Shown here: piece after piece, positions 1 to 7,856 of the stretch
Layout of the letters: every line of letters starts with the position of its first letter
How positions within the stretch are numbered: position 1 is the stretch's first letter
NCBI RefSeq assembly: GCF_002803065.1
Contig: NZ_NNBL01000011.1
Location: 106,424 to 170,423 of the forward strand
Source of the DNA: Streptomyces sp. CB01635
GTDB taxonomy: Bacteria > Actinomycetota > Actinomycetes > Streptomycetales > Streptomycetaceae
Reading direction: 5' to 3'
Length of the DNA: 64,000 nucleotides
Position numbers and translations under genes: made by a program
Notes under the pieces: generated by a model
What the model was told of the DNA's origin: nothing
Databases searched by the model: none
What the model saw: the letters and a program-made list of their open reading frames with translations, nothing else

Positions 1-215
1 CCGGTGGCCTGGTTGTTCTGGTTCCCACCCGCGTTACCGGTGGCCTGGTTGTTCTGGTTCCCACCCGCGTTGCCGGTGGCCTGGTTGTTCTGGTTCCCAC
101 CCGCATTGCCGGTGGCCTGGTTGTTCTGGTTCCCACCCGCATTGCCGGACGCCTGGTTGTTCTGATTACCGCCCGCATTGCCGGACGCCTGGTTGTTCTG
201 ATTACCGCCGGTGCA
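1..215 (-). repeat. 36-bp tandem repeat array (coding, at least 6 copies)
   Basis: The string CCTGGTTGTTCTG recurs at positions 8, 44, 80, 116, 152 and 188, an exact 36-bp period. Copies differ mainly at GGTTCCC versus GATTACC and at GGTGGCC versus GGACGCC. Read on the minus strand each unit encodes 12 residues. The array continues past the window edge. The copies are nearly identical, which suggests recent expansion or homogenisation. Confidence 0.9.
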
Positions 216-374
216 GGGGGTTTGCTCGGTGCACGCTGTCGGCGCGGCCTTTGCCTTTGGTGCCTCCTGATGTGCCGCTGTGGCGGTCGCCGCGCCTGCC
301 CCGAGAGCAAGCGTCGCGGCCAGGCCGGACGCGCTTATCAGGCGAGGGATGCGACGCCGGATGCTTGTCACCAT
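1..374 (-). CDS. Secreted Asn/Gln-rich repeat protein, C-terminal part cut by window edge
   Basis: The reading frame opens at ATG 374-372 behind a good ribosome site (AAGGAAG, 6 nt upstream) and runs off the left edge without a stop, so about 124 residues are visible. The N-terminus is basic and then hydrophobic (MVTSIRRRIPRLISASGLAA, then an Ala/Gly-rich stretch), a likely Sec signal peptide ending near an A-A-H region. After a short segment with two Cys (C-T-E-Q-T-P-C) the protein becomes a 12-residue tandem repeat with core G-G-N-Q-N-N-Q-A-(T/S)-G-N-A. No enzyme motif is present. The repeat core NQNNQ is shared with the neighbouring protein at 691-1473, so the two look like paralogous exported repeat proteins. 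Function unknown; a structural or surface role is inference. Confidence 0.75.
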   Translation of the reverse strand, partial: MVTSIRRRIPRLISASGLAATLALGAGAATATAAHQEAPKAKAAPTACTEQTPCTGGNQNNQASGNAGGNQNNQASGNAGGNQNNQATGNAGGNQNNQATGNAGGNQNNQATGNAGGNQNNQAT

Positions 375-690
375 GGTGGCTTCCTTACATGTGAAAGCGG
401 GGTTGCGCTTACCTGTCCCAGTCATCGTGGGGCGCCAGGCATCACCGTCGCGTGACGCTGGCGTGACCGGGCTGACGGCCTTCGCCGACGAGCACCTGCT
501 GCAGCTGGCTCGCATGGTTCAGCCCCACCGCGTCGCCTCACGTCAGCGCCATACATGCGCTCGATGCCACGTGCCCCCGAGGGGCAGGGCCGAGGCCCAT
601 TCGCCAGATCCCACCCCGAAACCGACGGAACCCGCCACGAGACCGTGACGGGTTCGCATTGTCAAAGCCGATCGGCAGGGGTCGGCGTCT
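375..690. other. Intergenic stretch between the two repeat-protein genes
   Basis: No convincing gene. It should hold the promoter and leader of the leftmost gene (its ribosome site lies just above 374) and the 3' end region of the gene that stops at 691. No clear long hairpin was seen. Confidence 0.5.
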
Positions 691-1473
691 TCAGTTACCC
701 GACACAGTCTGTGCCTGCTTCAGATCCAACTGCTGGATGGCCGGCGCGAACGCGATCCTGGGCCCGTTTACCTGGTTGTTCTGGTTGACGCCACCAGAAG
801 CGCCATTCGCCTGGTTGTTCTGGTTCACGCCACCAGAAGCGCCATTCGCCTGGTTGTTCTGGTTGACGCCACCGGAGGAGCCATTCGCCTGGTTGTTCTG
901 GTTCACACCACCGGAGGAGCCATTCGCCTGGTTGTTCTGATTCACACCACCAGAAGCGCCATTCGCCTGGTTGTTCTGGTTCACACCACCGGAGGAGCCG
1001 TTTACCTGGTTGTTCTGGTTCACTCCACCGGAGGCGCTAATTGCCTGGTTGTTCTGGTTCACTCCACCAGAGGCGCTAATTGCCTGGTTGTTCTGATTCA
1101 CTCCACCAGAGGCGCCGTTTACCTGGTTGTTCTGGTTCTTCCCGCCGGCGGTCCCGGCCAGCTGGCGCGGCAGTTCCAAGAGACCGTCCGGCAGGCCGAC
1201 AGTGCGGAGGATGTCCCTCGTCCGCGCGTTCGCCTGCCACGCGGCCGTCCGGTTCACACCCTTCGACGCCTTCTTCTCCAGCGCCTCTCGCTTCTTTTCC
1301 GCCGGTTGCTGCGCTTGCGGGGTGACGTCGCCCGACAGACCGACGGCGACGAATGGCCGAGTTCCTCCGTGGCCGGAGTCGCTGTAGTTGGCGGCATAGG
1401 CGCTTCCCGAGCCGAGAGCGACCAGACCGCCGACCGTTGCAGCGGCGATCACGACCTTCTGGAGCATGAGCAT
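691..1473 (-). CDS. Secreted protein with ten NQNNQ repeats
   Basis: A 260-residue exported protein. The N-terminus (MLMLQKVVIAAATVGGLVAL) with an A-Y-A end near residue 27 is a classical signal peptide. A charged segment follows (about residues 35-105, including an E-K-K-R-E-A-L-E-K-K stretch), then ten tandem 13-residue units with consensus G-G-V-N-Q-N-N-Q-A-N-G-(A/S)-S, then a short non-repeat C-terminus. There is no cysteine, LPXTG or transmembrane tail, so the protein is probably released or held non-covalently. The start is ATG 1473-1471 behind GGAGGG; a second ATG two codons later is possible. Asn/Gln-rich short-period repeats recall fibre- or amyloid-forming proteins such as curlins, but the curlin consensus does not fit, so this is only inference. 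Confidence 0.8.
   Translation of the reverse strand: MLMLQKVVIAAATVGGLVALGSGSAYAANYSDSGHGGTRPFVAVGLSGDVTPQAQQPAEKKREALEKKASKGVNRTAAWQANARTRDILRTVGLPDGLLELPRQLAGTAGGKNQNNQVNGASGGVNQNNQAISASGGVNQNNQAISASGGVNQNNQVNGSSGGVNQNNQANGASGGVNQNNQANGSSGGVNQNNQANGSSGGVNQNNQANGASGGVNQNNQANGASGGVNQNNQVNGPRIAFAPAIQQLDLKQAQTVSGN
771..1141 (-). repeat. 39-bp tandem repeat array (coding, 10 copies)
   Basis: CCTGGTTGTTCTG or a one-base variant recurs at 771, 810, 849, 888, 927, 966, 1005, 1044, 1083 and 1122, an exact 39-bp period of 13 codons. It shares the CCTGGTTGTTCTGGTT core with the 36-bp array at 1-215, but the unit is one codon longer. Confidence 0.9.
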
Positions 1474-1517
1474 GAAATCTTGCCCTCCGTGCGTCTGCAG
1501 TGCAGAGCTGCATTACC

Positions 1518-1527
1518 CATTGCAATG
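1518..1527. promoter_or_regulatory. Palindrome upstream of the repeat-protein gene
   Basis: CATTGCAATG is a perfect 10-bp palindrome about 45 bp upstream of the 1473 start, embedded in repeated TTGCA/TGCAA half-sites. It could be an operator or chance; no regulator is adjacent. Confidence 0.3.
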
Positions 1528-1529
1528 CA

Positions 1530-2129
1530 ATGACTACTTAACGTACATGCGCATTGGATGAGTCTTCCGCCAGGGGCCCGTGTCGCACCTCCCGATCACT
1601 CATTCATCCTCTCCAGCAGCGCTTCACACGCGTACGCCGTGAGCCCTCGGCATCTAAAGGCTGAGGGCTTCGTCGTAGGCCGTATGCGGTGGCTCGGCCT
1701 TGGCAGACACTTCGAGGTCCTCTCCGCCGACGGGCCACAGGCCTGACACCCGGCCGCTCCGGCGACTCTCGCTGGAAGCGGTTGACCGTCCCTGGTGGAG
1801 CCGTCCAGCCCGGGCCCGCGGCAAGGGAGAGCGCACCCGGTTCAGGGCCCGTCGAAGAGGTCACTCTCGCCGAACCCTGTTCGGCGGAGGTTGGTCGTTG
1901 TGACGCGCTGGCATCTACGTCCGACATCAACGACAGCGGAGTCGCACAGCGTGACGGTTCGGATCGACGTATACGGGACTGCCGGCGCATGGGCCGCTGA
2001 GGGGAGTGCTTCGTCTACGAGGAGGCCCAGGCCCCCGTCCCGGTACGTCCCGAATACGGAGCGAGTCGACGAGATCCTGCGGCGCCATGAGCCGAGCATT
2101 CCCGGAAAGGGATTCCCTACTTCATCGCT
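1530..2129. other. About 600 bp without a convincing gene
   Basis: Several short frames are open on both strands, but none shows the strong third-position GC bias, a ribosome site or recognisable protein sequence. I see no tRNA, long inverted repeat or transposase remnant. It separates the repeat-protein pair from the DUF89 gene and may be a degraded or accessory stretch. Confidence 0.5.
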
Positions 2130-3320
2130 TCATCGAGGCTCGCCCCGTACCTGGATCACAGCATGCGTTCCCTTTGTTCGCCAGGATTCGGGTTCCGAGT
2201 CGTTCAGCGCGTCCTCCGTTTGTTTGTCCAGGCCCACGATTACGTCTGATTTGAGGGTGCGCAGGGCTGCTACGGGGGATGGGAAGTAGGAGGTGCACGT
2301 GGGGAATGGGGTTGTGGGGGGTCGGAGTTGGTCGCCTACCAGGCGGCGGTAGTTCAGGTCGCCCTTCAGGATCGTCAGTGTGGCTTTCTCGAAGCACTTC
2401 CTCAGGTCGCCCGGCATTGCGGCGTACGGCAGTGGGGCGCAGGAGAACGGGTGGGCGAGGAGCTGCAGTCGGCCCGTTGATGTCGCGTGCCATAGGCGTT
2501 CGCCCGTTTCACCTGCCTCGCCCGGGGCTCGTTTCAGGTGGCGCAGGGCGTCGATTACGTCCGTGGGGGTCGCGTCGGAGACGTAGTACGGGTGTGGCTT
2601 TACGTGGAGGACCACTTGTTCCGCGTGTCCGTGACGGAGGAAGTGGTCGATGAGGAGGAGGTCCGGAACCAGTTCGCGGCCCGCGTTGTCCGCCACCACG
2701 TGGACCGTGTTCCCGGCCCCGGGCGGCAGGAGCGACCAGAGGCGCTCCGAGTCGTCCACCAAGAGGGGAGTGGTGGGGGTGGGTGCGTCGGGGGCGGTCG
2801 CCGTCAGTTGGAAGCCGAGGTCTGCTCTGTTGCCCCACAGGGAGCCGTGGAGCAGCGCCCGGCCTTGGGTTTCCGGCGGTTCCTGCGCCAGGCGGTCCAG
2901 AGCGGTCAGTTCCGCCTGCGCCTCCGGGCTCCGTAGCTCCGCCTGTTTGAAGGGGCGGAAAGGGTCGATGCCCTGCCACGGTCCGGCGGAATCGAAGTAG
3001 CCGACCGCGTCCAGGAGCCTGCGGTAGAAGTAGCTCTCCGCCCACAGGAACGGCGCGTCGAACCACGACCCGCCCCCGTGCTCGCCGCTCCCCCACTCCT
3101 CCCACCGGTCGCGGTCCCGGGCGTCGGCCGGCAGCGGTTCCATCACGCCGGCCGGATCCGTGCTCTCGCTCAGGAGCGCGTCCAGCGCCCGCTGCCGCTC
3201 CGGGTCGTACGGGAACGCGTCCCGCACCCGCTGGATGAGCGCCGGGTGCCGTTCGCGCAGCACGCTGTACGGAAATGATCCGGGGGCGTTGCTCCGGATG
3301 ACGTCGTCAACGTTCTCCAT
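2130..3320 (-). CDS. DUF89 / ARMT1-type damage-control phosphatase
   Basis: A 396-residue cytoplasmic protein of the DUF89 family, metal-dependent phosphatases thought to remove damaged or over-phosphorylated metabolites. Family signatures visible are V-A-D-N-A-G-R-E-L-V-P-D-L (about residues 207-219), which carries the metal-binding Asp/Asn, and K-G-D-L-N-Y-R-R-L-V-G-D near residue 325. The helical N-terminal region and total length fit the family. The start at 3320 lies inside the end of the upstream TetR gene (14-bp overlap), so the two are probably co-transcribed and translationally coupled. The in vivo substrate cannot be told. Confidence 0.85.
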   Translation of the reverse strand: MENVDDVIRSNAPGSFPYSVLRERHPALIQRVRDAFPYDPERQRALDALLSESTDPAGVMEPLPADARDRDRWEEWGSGEHGGGSWFDAPFLWAESYFYRRLLDAVGYFDSAGPWQGIDPFRPFKQAELRSPEAQAELTALDRLAQEPPETQGRALLHGSLWGNRADLGFQLTATAPDAPTPTTPLLVDDSERLWSLLPPGAGNTVHVVADNAGRELVPDLLLIDHFLRHGHAEQVVLHVKPHPYYVSDATPTDVIDALRHLKRAPGEAGETGERLWHATSTGRLQLLAHPFSCAPLPYAAMPGDLRKCFEKATLTILKGDLNYRRLVGDQLRPPTTPFPTCTSYFPSPVAALRTLKSDVIVGLDKQTEDALNDSEPESWRTKGTHAVIQVRGEPR

Positions 3321-3927
3321 GGCTGATTGATCCTCCGGTCGTCGGGCCGAGCAGCATCGTCACCAGTCTCTCCGTCTGCTCCCCCGGGTCCCGTGCCGCG
3401 TCTCCCCATGTCGTCATCAACAGGTGGTGGACCGTCCCGACCAGCGCCAGCGCCGTCGCCGTCGTGTCCGTGGCCGGGGAGAGACGGCCCCGTTCCACTT
3501 CCGCGTCCAAGTACGCAGCGATCGACTGCTGGATCGCGTCGAAGCCCGGGGCGCCCGCCTCCAGGGCCTCGCGGATACGGAGCGACGCCGCCGGGTTCGA
3601 GACCGCCAGGCCCGCCGTCGTGGGGTTCAGGGACGTCAGGAGCGCGTATCCGACCGTCTTCAGGTTGGCCGCGACCGTGGACTCGCCCGCGCGGGCCGGA
3701 AGGTCCTCCGCCAGGCGCGCCGTGTGGGCGAAGCGGGCCAGGACGAGTTCCGCCACGAGTTCGTCCAGGCCCGCGAAGTGTCTGTGCAGCAGGCCCTTCG
3801 CGCAGCCGGCCTCCGTCGTGATCGCCCTGCTCGTCAGGCCTGACGGGCCCTCCCGCGCCAGGATCCGCTCCGCCGCGTCGAAAAGCCGCTCTCTTACGTC
3901 GGGGATCGCCACTCCGCGCGGGGACAT
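3307..3927 (-). CDS. TetR-family transcriptional regulator
   Basis: A 206-residue regulator starting MSPRGVAIPDVRERLFDAAE. The N-terminal helix-turn-helix (about residues 10-55) contains the typical G-L-T-S-R-A-I-T-T-E-A-G-C and the following H-R-H-F-A-G-L-D-E-L signature. A much longer frame upstream exists, but this start has an AGAGG-type ribosome site and the family length. The gene is divergent from the methyltransferase at 4118, and the space between them carries two inverted repeats (4031-4050 and 4057-4070) that are good candidate operators. It overlaps the downstream DUF89 gene. Ligand unknown. Confidence 0.85.
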   Translation of the reverse strand: MSPRGVAIPDVRERLFDAAERILAREGPSGLTSRAITTEAGCAKGLLHRHFAGLDELVAELVLARFAHTARLAEDLPARAGESTVAANLKTVGYALLTSLNPTTAGLAVSNPAASLRIREALEAGAPGFDAIQQSIAAYLDAEVERGRLSPATDTTATALALVGTVHHLLMTTWGDAARDPGEQTERLVTMLLGPTTGGSISHGER

Positions 3928-4030
3928 GCTGCCTGCCTCTTCTCGTCGTGTGCGCCATCGGGTCCGGTCGTCGCGTCCGGCCATCGGGGTCGGCTGCCAG
4001 GGCCATGCCCGCTCAATGCCCTTGCCATCA

Positions 4031-4070
4031 GTATGGGCGCGTGCCCATACTTGATTTGGGCGGACGCCCA
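4031..4070. promoter_or_regulatory. Twin inverted repeats, likely TetR operators
   Basis: GTATGGGC-N4-GCCCATAC (4031-4050) is a perfect 8+8 inverted repeat. TGGGCG-GA-CGCCCA (4057-4070) is a second with the same GGGC core. They sit between the divergent TetR and methyltransferase genes, the usual place for an autoregulatory TetR operator. Assignment to this TetR is inference. Confidence 0.65.
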
Positions 4071-4117
4071 TTCTACGCCGCCCATCGACCGGCGCGCCGC
4101 CACGAGGGGATTCCGTC

Positions 4118-5046
4118 ATGCCGCACATCGCGAACGTCGATCAGTCCCGGGCCTGGAACGGGTACGAAGGTGAGCACTGGGCCCGTAACCAGGACCGCTG
4201 GGACGCCGTGAACGAAGGGTTCAACGCGCCCCTCCTCGACGCCGCCGCAGTCGGCCCCGGCGAGCGCGTCCTCGACATCGGCTGCGGCGCCGGATCCACC
4301 ACCCGCCTCGCCGCCCGGCACGCGGGCCCGGACGGACGGGCGCTGGGGGTCGATCTGTCCGGGCCCATGCTCGCCCGGGCCGAGGAGACCGCTCGGCAAG
4401 AAGGGGCGGCCGGGGCCGGGTTCGAGCGGGGCGACGCCCAGATCCACCCCCCCCCGCCGGGGCCTTCGACGTCGCCATCAGCCGGTTCGGGGTCATGTTC
4501 TTCGCCGACCCCGTCGCCGCCTTCGCCAACATCCGGCGCGCCCTCCGGCCGGACGGGAGGCTGGCGTTCATCTGCGCCGCCGAGCCCGAGCGCAACGACT
4601 GGCTCCGGGCCGTCGCCGAGCTGCGCGGCATCCTGCCCGTCGGCGACTTCGGGGCGCCGGGCGGGCAGGAGGCCTCGCGCGGCCCGGGGATGTTCTCCCT
4701 GGCCGACCCCGACGCCACGCGCGGCGTGCTGTCCGACGCCGGGTTCGCGGGCATCGAGGTGGAGTCCGTGGAGGCGTACGGGCTGTGGGGACGGGACGCC
4801 GGTGACGCCGCCGCCTTCCTGCTCGGCTCCGGCCCCGGGCGGCATCTGACCGAACAAGTCGGCAGCGGCATACGGGAGTTGGCGCACCGCGCCCTCACGA
4901 ACACCCTGAACGCGTACGAGCACGTCAGCGACGGGAGCGCGGGCAGGGGCGGTGGGGTACGAATGAAGAGCGTCGGATTCCTCGTCACCGCGCACAACCC
5001 TGAAGAGGTCGCCCACCCCCTGGCCAAGCCCTCACCTACAGTGTGA
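4118..5046 (+). pseudogene. SAM-dependent class I methyltransferase, frameshifted in a C-run
   Basis: The first part starts MPHIANVDQSRAWNGYEGEH and contains motif I (V-L-D-I-G-C-G-A-G-S) and the acidic residue of motif II (G-V-D-L-S). At 4447-4455 there is a run of nine C. Past it the original frame turns to low-complexity Ser/Pro/Arg sequence, while the +1 frame continues the domain (A-F-D-V-A-I-S-R-F-G-V-M-F-F-A-D) to a stop at 5046. Adding one C restores a single frame of about 309 residues of normal family length. The cause may be a sequencing or assembly error in the homopolymer, a real null mutation, or slippage. The gene is divergent from the TetR regulator and likely under its control. 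Substrate unknown. Confidence 0.8.
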
Positions 5047-5088
5047 AGATCCTGTGTCTACGCAGGAGCTCATCATCTGGGGGGCCTC

Positions 5089-5454
5089 ATGGCACTGTTC
5101 GGAAACGCTCACACCGTCGACCCCGTCGGCGCGCAGCAGGAGTACGCCAAGCTGTTCGGCCAGGGCGAGCAGGTGCAGGCCGCGTACCTGCTCATCCGCG
5201 ACACCATCCTCTTCACCGACCGGCGTCTGATCTTCATCGACAAGCAGGGGATCACCGGCAAGAAGGTGGAGTACCACTCCATCCCCTACCGGAGCATCAC
5301 GCACTTCGCCGTCGAGACCGCCGGTCACTTCGACCTCGACGGCGAGCTCAAGATCTGGATCTCCGGCACCGCGGCACCTGTCCAGAAGACGTTCAGCAAG
5401 GGCGTCGACATCTACGAGGTGCAGGCGATCCTGACGCAGTTCGTGGCCCGGTAA
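5089..5454 (+). CDS. Bacterial PH-domain protein
   Basis: A 121-residue soluble protein starting MALFGNAHTVDPVGAQQEYA behind a GGGGGG-rich ribosome site. Its core matches the bacterial pleckstrin-homology fold (bPH_1): alternating beta strands with D-T-I-L-F-T-D-R-R-L-I-F-I-D, Y-R-S-I-T-H-F-A-V-E-T-A and D-L-D-G-E-L-K-I-W-I, ending in a helix (I-Y-E-V-Q-A-I-L-T-Q-F-V). Single-domain proteins of this kind are common in actinomycetes and of unknown role. It lies downstream of the broken methyltransferase but with its own ribosome site. Confidence 0.8.
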   Translation: MALFGNAHTVDPVGAQQEYAKLFGQGEQVQAAYLLIRDTILFTDRRLIFIDKQGITGKKVEYHSIPYRSITHFAVETAGHFDLDGELKIWISGTAAPVQKTFSKGVDIYEVQAILTQFVAR

Positions 5455-5466
5455 GCAACACGCGCA

Positions 5467-5522
5467 GCGGTGGCCCGGCGCCGGCGTCCTCGAACGTACG
5501 GCCGTCGCCGGGCCGCCACCGC
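5467..5522. terminator. Probable terminator between convergent genes
   Basis: GCGGTGG-CCCGGCG (5467-5480) pairs with CGCCGGG (5506-5512) and CCACCGC (5516-5522), giving a 14-bp stem with a small bulge between the ends of the PH-domain gene and ku. The loop is long (about 25 nt), so confidence is moderate. Confidence 0.5.
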
Positions 5523-5563
5523 GCAAACCCGCCCACCCCACCTGTTCGGCTCCCCTGGCTCGC

Positions 5564-6700
5564 CTAAGACGCCCGCCTGCGTGACGCCGCCTTCTTCGCA
5601 GGTGCCTTCTTTGCGGTCGCCTTCTTGGCCGTGGCCTTCGAGGCGCTCGCCTTCGAGTTACTCGCCTTGGACGTGCCGGCCTTGGCCGTACTCGCCTTGG
5701 ACGTGCTCGCCCTCGAAGTGCTCGCCTTCTCCCCGGCCGTCGTCCTCGACGAGGCGGCCGACTTCTTGGCCGTGGTCTTCCTCGCCGTACCGCTCCCGGA
5801 CGCCGCAGGCTTCGCCTTGGTCGAAGTCGACTTCTTCCCGCCGACCTCCTTCGGTGCCGTACGGGACTTCAGCGGGGTCACCGGGCTCACCTTCGCCTCC
5901 CGTTCCGGTGCCGCCGCGTCACCGCGGGCCTCCTTGGCCGCCTTGACGCTGCTCTTCAGGGCCGCCATCAGGTCGATGACCTTGCCGCCGCCCTCGGGGG
6001 CCGCGGGCGCCTGCACCACGCCCTCGCCGGACGCCTTCGCCTCGATCATCTCCTCGACCGCGGAACGGTAGTCGTCGTGCAGCGACTCCATGTCGACCTC
6101 GCCGAGGGTGTCCATCAACGCGTCCGCCAGGTCGAGTTCGGCCTCGCGCACGGTCACCTCGGTCTCGGGCGCCGCCTCCTCCGGGGCGCGCACCTCGTCG
6201 GGCCACAGCAGACCGTGCATCGCGATCACGTCGTCGACGACGCGCAGCATGCCGAGCCGCTCCCGCCCGCGCAGGGCGAACTTGGCGATGGCGACCTTCT
6301 TGTTCCGCTTGAGCGCCTCGCGCAGCAGGGTGTACGGCTTCGCCGCGGGGACGCCGTTCGCGGAGAGGTAGTAGGCGGCGTCCATCTGGAGCGGGTCGAT
6401 CCGGTCGCCGGGGACGAAGGCCACGATCTCGATGGTCCGCGCGGTCGGGATCGGCAGGGAGGCCAGGTCCTCCTCCGTGATGGGGATGATCGCGCCGTCC
6501 GCGGCCTCGTACCCCTTGCCGATCTCCGCCGACGCGACCTCCTTCTCCTCCAGCTCGCAGAACTTGCGGTAGCGGATGCGGCCGCCGTCTTCCAGATGGA
6601 TCTGCCGGAAGGAGATCGAGTGGCTCTCGGTGGCGTTGACCAGCTTGATCGGGATGCTGACCAGGCCGAAGGAGATGGCGCCGTTCCAAATGGATCGCAC
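5564..6700 (-). CDS. ku: Ku DNA end-binding protein (NHEJ)
   Basis: A 378-residue bacterial Ku. The start is GTG 6700-6698, giving M-R-S-I-W-N-G-A-I-S-F-G-L-V, the conserved Ku N-terminus, behind GAGGG. Upstream in-frame codons are Arg-rich noise. The Ku core covers about residues 1-255 (K-L-V-N-A-T, Y-R-K-F-C). The last about 110 residues are Lys/Ala/Ser/Thr-rich with repeated A-S-K-A-T-A-K-K units, like histone H1, as known for some actinobacterial Ku proteins where the tail binds DNA. Ku loads on double-strand breaks as a homodimer and recruits ligase and polymerase, whose genes are divergent here. Confidence 0.95.
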   Translation of the reverse strand: MRSIWNGAISFGLVSIPIKLVNATESHSISFRQIHLEDGGRIRYRKFCELEEKEVASAEIGKGYEAADGAIIPITEEDLASLPIPTARTIEIVAFVPGDRIDPLQMDAAYYLSANGVPAAKPYTLLREALKRNKKVAIAKFALRGRERLGMLRVVDDVIAMHGLLWPDEVRAPEEAAPETEVTVREAELDLADALMDTLGEVDMESLHDDYRSAVEEMIEAKASGEGVVQAPAAPEGGGKVIDLMAALKSSVKAAKEARGDAAAPEREAKVSPVTPLKSRTAPKEVGGKKSTSTKAKPAASGSGTARKTTAKKSAASSRTTAGEKASTSRASTSKASTAKAGTSKASNSKASASKATAKKATAKKAPAKKAASRRRAS

Positions 6701-6882
6701 GGTGTCCCTCTCTGCGTAGTGCTCTGCCCTGTGCCCTGCGTAATGCCCTGCCGCGTGGCCCTGCTCTGCGCCCTGCCGTAGCCGAGCCCGTCGGCCACCC
6801 CGCCGTCGCCGCAGCCGGAGCCGAAGCCACCACCGCAGCCCTTTGGGATAGCTCGTCACGATTTCCGTGGGATTCTCATCGT
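6701..6882. promoter_or_regulatory. Divergent promoter region of ku and ligD-type polymerase
   Basis: 182 bp between the GTG of ku and the ATG of the polymerase gene. It contains direct repeats of a TGCCCTG(C/T) type word at about 6724-6775. No clear -10/-35 could be assigned by eye. Shared control of the divergent NHEJ genes is inference from layout. Confidence 0.4.
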
Positions 6883-7767
6883 ATGACGCCCATCACAGAG
6901 GTGGAGGGGCGGCGGCTCGCGCTCAGCAACCTCGACAAGGTGCTGTACCCGGCGACCGGGTTCACCAAGGGCGAGCTGCTGCACTACTACGCGACGGTCG
7001 CCGGCGCCCTGCTCGCGCATCTGTACGACCGGCCCGTGTCCTTTCTGCGCTACCCGGACGGGCCCGAGGGCCAGCGGTTCTTCACCAAGAACGTGCCGCC
7101 GGGCACGCCGGCGTGGGTGCGGACGGCGGACGTGCCGCATTCGAGGAGCGCCCCGTCCCGCCAGGTCCTCGTACAGGATCTGGCGTCACTCATGTGGGCG
7201 GCCAATCTGGTGACGGAGTTCCATACGCCGCAGTGGCAGGCGGACGCACCCGGACAGGCCGACCGGCTGATCCTGGACCTGGATCCCGGGGAACCGGCGG
7301 ACGTGGTGGAGTGCTGCGCGGTCGCGCTCTGGCTTCGGGAGCGGCTGCGCGCGGACGGGCTTCACTCGTACGTGAAGACCTCCGGTTCCAAGGGGCTGCA
7401 CATGCTCGTGCCGCTGGAACCGACGCCGTCCGATCGGGTGAGCGCCTACGCGAAAACCCTCGCGGTGGAGGCGGAGGCCGAGCATCCGGAGCTGGTCGTC
7501 CACCGCATGACCCGCAGCCTGCGCCCCGGCAAGGTCTTCGTCGACTTCAGTCAGAACGCTGCCGCGAAGACGACGGCGACCCCGTACACGCTGCGCGCCC
7601 GCCCGGAGCCGACCGTGTCGGCGCCGGTGACGTGGGAGGAGGTCGAGGCCTGCACGGACGCGCGGGATCTGACGTTCCTGGCCGACGACATCGCGCCACG
7701 CCTCGAGACGTACGGGGACCTGCTCGGCCCCCTGATCAACCTGAACCGCGCGGGGCGTGTGCCGTGA
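6883..7767 (+). CDS. LigD-type NHEJ polymerase/primase domain protein
   Basis: A 294-residue stand-alone polymerase domain of the LigD family (archaeo-eukaryotic primase fold), which fills gaps and adds nucleotides at broken ends. Visible motifs are L-D-L-D-P-G with catalytic Asp132 and Asp134, S-F-L-R-Y-P-D-G (about 53-60), K-T-S-G-S-K-G-L-H (about 166-174) and V-F-V-D-F-S-Q-N (about 219-226). Fused ligase and phosphoesterase domains, present in Mycobacterium or Pseudomonas LigD, are absent; the ligase is the separate gene at 7857. It is divergent from ku. Confidence 0.92.
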   Translation: MTPITEVEGRRLALSNLDKVLYPATGFTKGELLHYYATVAGALLAHLYDRPVSFLRYPDGPEGQRFFTKNVPPGTPAWVRTADVPHSRSAPSRQVLVQDLASLMWAANLVTEFHTPQWQADAPGQADRLILDLDPGEPADVVECCAVALWLRERLRADGLHSYVKTSGSKGLHMLVPLEPTPSDRVSAYAKTLAVEAEAEHPELVVHRMTRSLRPGKVFVDFSQNAAAKTTATPYTLRARPEPTVSAPVTWEEVEACTDARDLTFLADDIAPRLETYGDLLGPLINLNRAGRVP

Positions 7768-7856
7768 GCGGCGCGCCGGGGCTGTCCCGGTGACAGTCCG
7801 ACGCGAGGGGCGAGCCTCACCTCACCCGCGGGGCCGGCCGGGCAGACCCTGACGGA

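Noticed and set aside
771..1141. Repeat arrays as CRISPR
   Set aside because: The units are back-to-back with no spacers and are coding in frame with a signal peptide.
1604..1990. Minus-strand frame of 128 residues
   Set aside because: No ribosome site, no protein-like composition and it conflicts with other open frames; not called.
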